Assembly: GCF_944387675.1 (NCBI RefSeq)
Contig: NZ_CALXFV010000002.1
Coordinates: forward strand, 1-56,495
From: an uncultured Flavonifractor sp.
Lineage (GTDB): Bacteria; Bacillota; Clostridia; Oscillospirales; Oscillospiraceae
Direction: 5' to 3'
DNA: 56,495 nt
In this document: positions 52,157 to 56,495 of the stretch, piece by piece
How the letters are laid out: the number at the start of each line of letters is the position of its first letter
How positions within the stretch are numbered: the first letter of the stretch is position 1
Program-made: the position numbers and the translations under genes
The notes under the pieces: model-generated
What the model saw: only the letters and a program-made list of their open reading frames with translations
Told to the model about the DNA's origin: nothing
Databases searched by the model: none

Positions 52157-52583
52157 GCGTATTCCCCCCTTCCAATCATAGTTATGGCACAATTGCTTGT
52201 CCCATGATGGATCGGGCAATTCCGTATGAGATTCCCGCGTTGTCAAGGGATGCGGCAGATGGTATAATAACCGGCAAGAGCTGGATCGATTTTCCCTTAT
52301 GGATCTGGCGGCACCATCGCTGCAAAAGCAGAGATGTTTCATGCGGCCCAGGCAGACAACCGGAGGCCCGCGGCAGATTATGCCCTCCGCGCAGGCATCC
52401 TCGCTCGGTCGAACGGTCTGCATCTGGGGAAAATTCATCAAGCCAAACTGCGGAGCTCTGGACCAGACTCAGAACTTATGAGCTGCGCTTTTCCACCTCT
52501 GCCAGTGGTCCGGACCGCTTCCGGCAGGACTCTCAGGGAACTTTTGAGATCGGATCTGAAGCAAAGACAAGGAGGAATGAGAG
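52157..52583. other. Gene-free divergent region and long leader
   Basis: Separates the recombinase unit (leftward) from the alkylsulfatase (rightward). It holds the plus-strand promoter at 52240-52268 and about 310 nt of leader. A weak minus-strand candidate for the recombinase unit is GGGACA, 17 bp, TATGAT near 52170-52200. Short open frames on either strand have no recognisable similarity and no ribosome binding sites. Confidence 0.5.
52240..52268 (+). promoter_or_regulatory. Sigma-A promoter of the alkylsulfatase
   Basis: TTGTCA (52240-52245), 17-bp spacer, TATAAT (52263-52268). Near-consensus. The predicted start point near 52275 leaves a leader of about 310 nt before the ATG at 52584. 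Confidence 0.75.
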
Positions 52584-54581
52584 ATGAAGCATTGGAAACC
52601 GTGGGTGTCCGTTCTCTGCCTGATGGGTATGACGGTCTCCCTCCTCTCCGGTTGCCGGGAGGCTCCGGCGGCGGACAGCGAGGCATCCGCGCTGAACGGG
52701 GAGCAGAAGGGCGCCACCCAGATCACCGCCCAGCTCAACCAGGAGGTATACGCTTTGCTGGACTTTGACGACCAGCAGGAGCTGGAGTTTGCCCAGCGGG
52801 GCCTTATCAGCGCCCCGGAATCTTTGGAGCTGCGGGACGAGAGCGGCAAAGTGATCTGGAGCCAGGACGCCTACGCCTTCCTGGAGGATGCCGACGCCCC
52901 CGACACCGTCAACCCCAGCCTGTGGCGCAACACCCAGCTTAACCACATCTACGGCCTGTTTGAGGTGATTGACGGCATCTACCAGGTCCGGGGCTACGAT
53001 ATGTCCAACATCACCTTTGTCAAGGGAGAAACCGGCTGGATCGTCTTTGATCCCCTCATGTCGGTGGAATGTGCTCAGGCCGCCAAGGAGCTGGTAGATG
53101 AGCAGCTGGGTGAGTATCCCATCATGGGCGTTATTATCAGTCACTCTCACGTGGACCACTTCGGCGGCATCAAGGGCATTGTCTCCGAGGAGGAGGTGGC
53201 GGAGCGGAACATTCCCATTATCGCCCCCGAGGGCTTTGAGGAGCATGCCATCAGCGAAAACGTGTACGCCGGAACCGCCATGGGCCGCCGGGCGGCCTAC
53301 CAGTACGGCACCCTGCTGGACAAGGATGAGGAGGGCGCCATGTGTATCGGCATCGGTATGGGCCAGTCTAAGGGTACCCTGTCCTACCTCTCCCCCACCG
53401 ACATCATCTGTGAGACCGGTGAGATCCGGGTCATCGACGGGGTTACCTTTGAGTTCCAGATGACTCCCGGCACCGAAGCCCCCGCCGAGATGAACACCTG
53501 GCTGCCCGAAAAGAACGCCCTGTGGCTGGCGGAGAACTGCACCGGCACCCTGCACAACCTGTACACCCTCCGGGGCGCCCAGGTTCGGGACGGCAATGCC
53601 TGGGCCAACTACATCATGGAGGCCCTGGCCCGCTACGGCGGGCAGGCCCAGGTAGTGTTCCAGTCTCACAACTGGCCTCACTGGGGCAGCGACGTGATCC
53701 AGGAGTATATGGAGAACACGGCGGCGGTGTACAAATTCATCCACGATCAGACTCTCCTATACATCAATCAGGGCTACACCGAAACCGAGATCACAGATAT
53801 GATCCAGCTGCCCGCGGACCTGGAGAAAGTGTGGTATACCCGCCAGTACTATGGTACGCTGAAACACAACGTCAAGGCGGTCTACCAGAAGTACATGGGC
53901 TGGTACGATGCCAACCCCATCCACCTGGATGAGCTGGCTCCCACGGAATACGCCCAGAAGCTGGTGGAATATCTGGGGGACACGGACAAGGTGCTGGAGA
54001 TGGCCAAGGCGGACTTTGAGAAGGGCGAGTACCAGTGGGTGGCGGAGATTACCAACGCCCTGGTATACGCGGACCCGGAAAATCTGGACGCCCGCTACCT
54101 GTGCGCCGACGCTCTGGAGCAGCTGGGTTATCAGGCCGAGTCCGGCCCCTGGCGCAACGCCTACCTCACCGGCGCCCAGGAACTGCGCAGCATGCAGCCG
54201 CCTGCCTCCAATCCCATGAGCGGTGCCGCGGAGATGCAGATGAAAATGGGCGTGGATCTCATGCTGGAGTATCTGGGCATCCGCCTGGACAGCAATGCGG
54301 CGGAGGACCTGAACGGCACCATCAACCTGGTGGTCACCGATCTGGAGGAAGCGTATGTGATCACTCTGCGCTCTGGAGTGCTCCTCTATCAGGAAGACGT
54401 TCAAAGCTCTGAGGCCGATGCCACCTGGAGCATGCCCAAGGCGGCTCTCTTCGCCTTGCTCCAGGGCAATGCGGACGGCGTGCGGCAGGCAGCGCAGCTT
54501 CAGGGCGGCGAGGATCTGCTGGACTCCCTCTGTGCGCATATCCAGATCTTTACGCCTGATTTTGCGATCATCGAGCCGTAA
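52584..54581 (+). CDS. Lipoprotein alkylsulfatase, metallo-beta-lactamase fold
   Basis: 665-residue SdsA1/BDS1-type (class III) zinc alkylsulfatase, predicted to cleave alkyl sulfate esters outside the membrane. Signal peptide with lipobox LLSGC (lipidated Cys24). Metallo-beta-lactamase domain about 125-345 with SHSHVDH (His187, His189, Asp191, His192); further conserved AENCTGTLHNLYTLRGAQVRD and QSHNWPHWG; then the alkylsulfatase dimerisation domain (about 390-530) and a C-terminal sterol-carrier-like domain (about 540-660). ATG 52584 has GGAGG eight bases upstream. Intact cargo of the element; unlike type I sulfatases it needs no maturase. Confidence 0.93.
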   Translation: MKHWKPWVSVLCLMGMTVSLLSGCREAPAADSEASALNGEQKGATQITAQLNQEVYALLDFDDQQELEFAQRGLISAPESLELRDESGKVIWSQDAYAFLEDADAPDTVNPSLWRNTQLNHIYGLFEVIDGIYQVRGYDMSNITFVKGETGWIVFDPLMSVECAQAAKELVDEQLGEYPIMGVIISHSHVDHFGGIKGIVSEEEVAERNIPIIAPEGFEEHAISENVYAGTAMGRRAAYQYGTLLDKDEEGAMCIGIGMGQSKGTLSYLSPTDIICETGEIRVIDGVTFEFQMTPGTEAPAEMNTWLPEKNALWLAENCTGTLHNLYTLRGAQVRDGNAWANYIMEALARYGGQAQVVFQSHNWPHWGSDVIQEYMENTAAVYKFIHDQTLLYINQGYTETEITDMIQLPADLEKVWYTRQYYGTLKHNVKAVYQKYMGWYDANPIHLDELAPTEYAQKLVEYLGDTDKVLEMAKADFEKGEYQWVAEITNALVYADPENLDARYLCADALEQLGYQAESGPWRNAYLTGAQELRSMQPPASNPMSGAAEMQMKMGVDLMLEYLGIRLDSNAAEDLNGTINLVVTDLEEAYVITLRSGVLLYQEDVQSSEADATWSMPKAALFALLQGNADGVRQAAQLQGGEDLLDSLCAHIQIFTPDFAIIEP

Positions 54582-54601
54582 CGATGGATCTCCTACAAGA
54601 A

Positions 54602-54875
54602 GGATGGCGGACTGCATCGCCATCCCCAGTCTGTCGAAAAACCTTCCTCAGAGGAAGCCTCGCAGAGTTCCGTCGCCCGCAGGCGACGGAATAAAATCAA
54701 AATCCGTCATTTCCGGGGACATGTGCCTCGGAAATGACACTTCTCATGACGGATGGGGTGACTTTTTCGCAAGAAATCGAGCCCCATCCGTCATGCAGCC
54801 TCTTGTCGAAAAAGGCACATGTGCCTTTTTCGACAGTCTCAGGATGGCGGACTGCATAAATGCAGTCCGCCATCC
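54602..54875. repeat. Palindrome array with 16-bp terminal inverted repeats
   Basis: 274 bp after the alkylsulfatase. GGATGGCGGACTGCAT (54602-54617) is repeated inverted at 54860-54875; inside that, CTGTCGAAAAA (54631-54641) is inverted at 54826-54836. Separate hairpins: 10-bp arms 54668-54677/54682-54691, 10-bp arms 54706-54715/54729-54738, 14-bp arms 54745-54758/54782-54795, a perfect 32-bp palindrome 54804-54835, and 16-bp arms 54842-54857/54860-54875 followed by CCCTTTT, which can terminate the alkylsulfatase transcript. Non-coding; same architecture as 29862-30131 but unrelated sequence. Confidence 0.7.
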
Positions 54876-54900
54876 CTTTTCATATGGTGGGCCATTCTGC

Positions 54901-55454
54901 TCAAGTACTTTCTTTCCAGTCGGCCAAAACCCGGGCAAAAAAGCGCTGATAGCCCTTGCACAGGTAATTTTTTCCCCCGCTGAGCCGGCCCTTTGGGCAG
55001 CCGCCGAAGCACAGCCGCACAGCGGGTCGTGGACGCACAGGATGGAGGGCAGGCCCTGGAGATGCCCCAGCGTGACATCAAACAGCTTCACATGGAGCTT
55101 CCCCACGTCCTGTCGGAGCCACTCCTCCCAGACGGCACACAGAAACTCGCCGTACCCCTCCGGCGTGACGGAGAAAGGGGCAACCGGATGGGGCATTCCC
55201 AACGGGTGGATCCCGGGCGGGGTGGCCGTACGCTGCCCCATATCCGTCTCATACGCAGCAGGCAGGGCCTCCACTACGGGAAGAAACTGGATGTAGTCGG
55301 TAAGCCCGCGCAGAAAGCGGTAGACCTCCAGGGGATATTTCATGTTGGCCCGGTTGACCATGGTCAGCGCGCTGAAGGGAACGCCATGCCGCCGCAGCCG
55401 CCGGACGCCTTCCATCGTGGCTTGAAAGGACCTGGAGCCGTCCTCCCTCGTTCG
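54901..55454 (-). pseudogene. Anaerobic sulfatase maturase remnant
   Basis: Pieces of an anSME radical SAM enzyme, which converts a Cys/Ser of type I sulfatases to formylglycine. Recognisable: MVNRANMKYPLEVYRFLRGL, TDYIQFLPVVE, PEGYGEFLCAVWEEWLRQDV, KLFDVTLGHLQGLPSILCV, then, in a different frame, CFGGCPKGRLSGGKNYLCKG and a stop at 54901-54903. The N-terminal radical SAM CxxxCxxC domain is missing, an internal segment (about 70 residues) is deleted, and the frame shifts before the C-terminus. It is joined in frame to the sulfatase remnant. Confidence 0.8.
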
Positions 55455-55999
55455 ATACAGATTGTGGAGCTCCTCAGGGTCCTGGTTGAGATCAAAGAGC
55501 CGCACATCGTTTTTCTCATAGAGTTCCTCAATTGTGGTGGGGGTATTGAACTCCAGCGGAGAGAAGTAGCGCACAAACTTATAGTCTTCCGTGATCAGTC
55601 CCCGCACCATGCCCCGGATGGAGAGATCCGCCTGATAGCTCATCGTCTTGTCCGGATTTACGTCCACCTGGACCGCACTCATCAGCAGCGACTCATAGCA
55701 GAACAGCGCGCCGTCCCGGACAGACTCCTTGGAACCGTCCATCAGATCCATCAGGCTGCTGCCGGGAAGCCCCTGGCTGAGCTACGCCTTTTCCGCATCG
55801 TCCAGACCGGTCATATCCAAAAAGGTGGGCGCCAGGTCCAGATGGCTGGTGAGGGCAGAGATCGTCCGCCCACCCTCATATTCCGGGTGAACGATGTACA
55901 AGAGGGTACATGGACGCAGTTTTCGTAGTAGTAATCCTGATAATCCTTCCAGCCATCCTCGCTGGTGACCGAGCCGGTGTACACGCTCCACTCTTCATT
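55455..55999 (-). pseudogene. Type I sulfatase remnant, C-terminal part
   Basis: C-terminal fragment of a formylglycine-type sulfatase. In order: WKDYQDYYYENCVHVP, a frameshift near 55904, then HPEYEGGRTISALTSHLDLA, PTFLDMTGLD, an in-frame TAG at 55784-55782, LPGSSLMDLMDGSKES, TEDYKFVRYFSPLEFN and LFDLNQDPEELHNLY. The catalytic N-terminal half with the C/S-x-P-x-R motif is absent. After EELHNLY the frame runs straight into the maturase fragment, so a deletion appears to have fused two neighbouring genes. Confidence 0.8.
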
Positions 56000-56151
56000 G
56001 TATAATTTCCATCTTCGTTTTTGACTGCCTCCCGGGCGGGCGCTTGGCTGCTCTCTGGAGCAGCAGGCTGACAGCCCGATAAGGAGCATGCGGAGGCCGC
56101 CGCCAGTGCGGTTGCCGCAAAGCGCAGTCTCGCTTAGTTGGTATGTCGCAT
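56000..56151 (-). pseudogene. Lipoprotein N-terminus remnant
   Basis: ATG 56151 with GGGAGG nine bases upstream reads M-R-H-T-N and then a TAA stop; the same frame continues ARLRFAATALAAASACSLSG and C, a lipoprotein signal peptide with lipobox, then QPAAPESSQAPAREAVKNED. It therefore looks like a secreted lipoprotein (perhaps the start of the sulfatase, perhaps another gene) killed by a nonsense codon and later frame changes. Confidence 0.55.
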
Positions 56152-56300
56152 ATGTGCTCTCCTCCCTTCCCTCTATCTGGCGCCAGGCCTGCCGGCGGAC
56201 GGCAAGCCCCAGATGCATTGTAAGATAAAATATAATATTTTTACAGAAGAATCAATCCCGGCGGTATTCCCTGGCGGGCATGCGCCCACTTTCCTTGTTT

Positions 56301-56306
56301 CACCGG
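56301..56306 (+). other. Right junction (attR) core CACCGG
   Basis: Second copy of the boundary hexamer. Upstream of it the element ends in an AT-rich stretch (56220-56250) and CTTTCCT (56289-56295), the inverted partner of AGGAAAG at the left end; from 56220 to 56300 no gene was seen. Downstream the collagen frame resumes at ACC 56302. Confidence 0.6.
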
Positions 56307-56495
56307 CCCCACCGGACCCACCGGACCTCAGGGCATTCCCGGCCCGGACGGCGTCACGGGTCCCACCGGACCTGCCGGTGCCGCCGGAGCAACCGGTCCC
56401 ACCGGACCTGCCGGTGCCGCCGGGGCAACCGGTCCCACCGGACCTGCCGGTGCCGCCGGAGCAACCGGTCCCACCGGACCTGCCGGTGCCGCCGG
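56302..56495 (+). pseudogene. Collagen-like surface protein, 3' part, start-less, runs off window
   Basis: Open Gly-X-Y frame from 56302 to the window edge: [20 protein letters not shown], then a 36-bp unit encoding the 12-residue period [12 protein letters not shown] repeated about three and a half times from 56368. Going upstream in frame there is no ATG, GTG or TTG before the stop TAA at 56233, and no ribosome binding site, so this is not an independent gene. It is the continuation of the gene that starts at 49797. Confidence 0.88.

Larger units (their letters stand above)
50150..56306. mobile_element. Serine-recombinase element inserted in the collagen-like gene
   Basis: About 6.16 kb between the two halves of the Gly-X-Y frame. 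Contents: large serine recombinase (ends 48 bp from the left boundary), an 87-residue ORF upstream of it, a promoter and 310-nt leader, an alkylsulfatase lipoprotein, a palindrome array, and disrupted sulfatase/maturase/lipoprotein remnants. No conjugation, replication or phage genes, so it is a small integrative element rather than an ICE or prophage. Deleting 50150-56306 joins GCC-ACC-GG to C-CCC-ACC and gives continuous Gly-X-Y in frame. Skin-like programmed excision is inference. Confidence 0.8.

Noticed and set aside
54744-55751. 335-codon open frame taken as a functional gene
   Set aside because: It joins a sulfatase tail to maturase fragments, then runs out of frame into antisense of the palindrome array; listed as pseudogene remnants instead.
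50144-56306. CACCGG as a simple 6-bp transposase target duplication
   Set aside because: The hexamer recurs many times in the collagen repeat and the element encodes a serine recombinase, not a DDE transposase; treated as a shared att core instead.
50150-56306. tRNA gene or tmRNA as integration site
   Set aside because: No tRNA-like sequence occurs at either boundary; both flanks are collagen repeat.
56365-56495. 36-bp tandem units considered as a CRISPR-like array
   Set aside because: Units are adjacent with no spacers, keep codon phase and encode a 12-residue Gly-X-Y period, so they are a coding repeat.

Overview
The window comes from a high-GC, endospore-forming member of the Clostridia, most likely an Oscillospiraceae-type gut anaerobe (Flavonifractor/Lawsonibacter-like; inferred from gene content and order, not from a database). 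The evidence is a set of sporulation genes (spoIVA, sipL, spoVM, spoIIM, gerW, dacF), a SCIFF peptide with its radical SAM maturase, an IspH-S1 fusion, a CdaA/CdaR pair, and the Firmicute order yicC-remA-gmk-rpoZ-priA-def-fmt-rsmB-rlmN-prpC-prkC-rsgA-thiN-spoVM. Almost every gene from 3.4 to 49.7 kb is on the minus strand.

Layout. 0-3.3 kb: leuC-leuD-leuB (leuB cut by the window edge) and a divergent Crp/Fnr regulator. 3.4-6.8 kb: spoIVA, sipL, a 24-codon spoVM and a coupled 56-codon membrane ORF, which together make the spore-coat basement-layer set. 6.9-21.7 kb: the housekeeping run from thiN back to yicC (thiamine activation, ribosome assembly, Hanks kinase/phosphatase, rRNA methylation, formylation/deformylation, replication restart, GMP kinase). 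21.8-26.5 kb: a membrane protein, a Cys-rich J-domain protein, a DUF5685 protein, RseC, and the c-di-AMP pair CdaR-CdaA behind a good sigma-A promoter. 26.6-29.8 kb: a cysteine desulfurase-like enzyme with a DUF3343 protein, then ispF-ispD and CarD. 29.8-30.2 kb: a palindrome-packed 254-bp insertion flanked by 8-bp direct repeats. 30.2-36.4 kb: IspH-S1, PlsC, Cmk, an HI0933-type flavoprotein, RpiR and RluB. 36.5-42.6 kb: dacF, gerW, a DUF2953 gene, scpB, scpA, an M50 protease, xerD, spoIIM. 42.9-46.6 kb: SCIFF maturase, SCIFF peptide, TIGR04086 protein, yajC, tgt. 46.6-49.7 kb: a thiol-redox operon trxA-trxB-rrf2-ccdA/tlpA whose promoter carries an inverted-repeat operator.

The most interesting region is 49.8 kb to the right edge. 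A collagen-like (Gly-X-Y) gene starts at 49797 with a Cys/Pro-rich head and a possible sigma-K-like promoter. It is interrupted after 50149, and its Gly-X-Y frame resumes at 56302 and runs off the window. The 6.16 kb between them carries a large serine recombinase at the left boundary, a small upstream partner ORF, an intact lipoprotein alkylsulfatase (metallo-beta-lactamase fold), a second palindrome array, and wreckage of a sulfatase and an anaerobic sulfatase maturase. Both junctions share CACCGG. Joining them there restores an uninterrupted in-frame collagen repeat, while the right half has no start codon of its own. This looks like a gene-intervening element comparable to skin (sigK) or SP-beta (spsM). 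Whether it excises during sporulation is inference.
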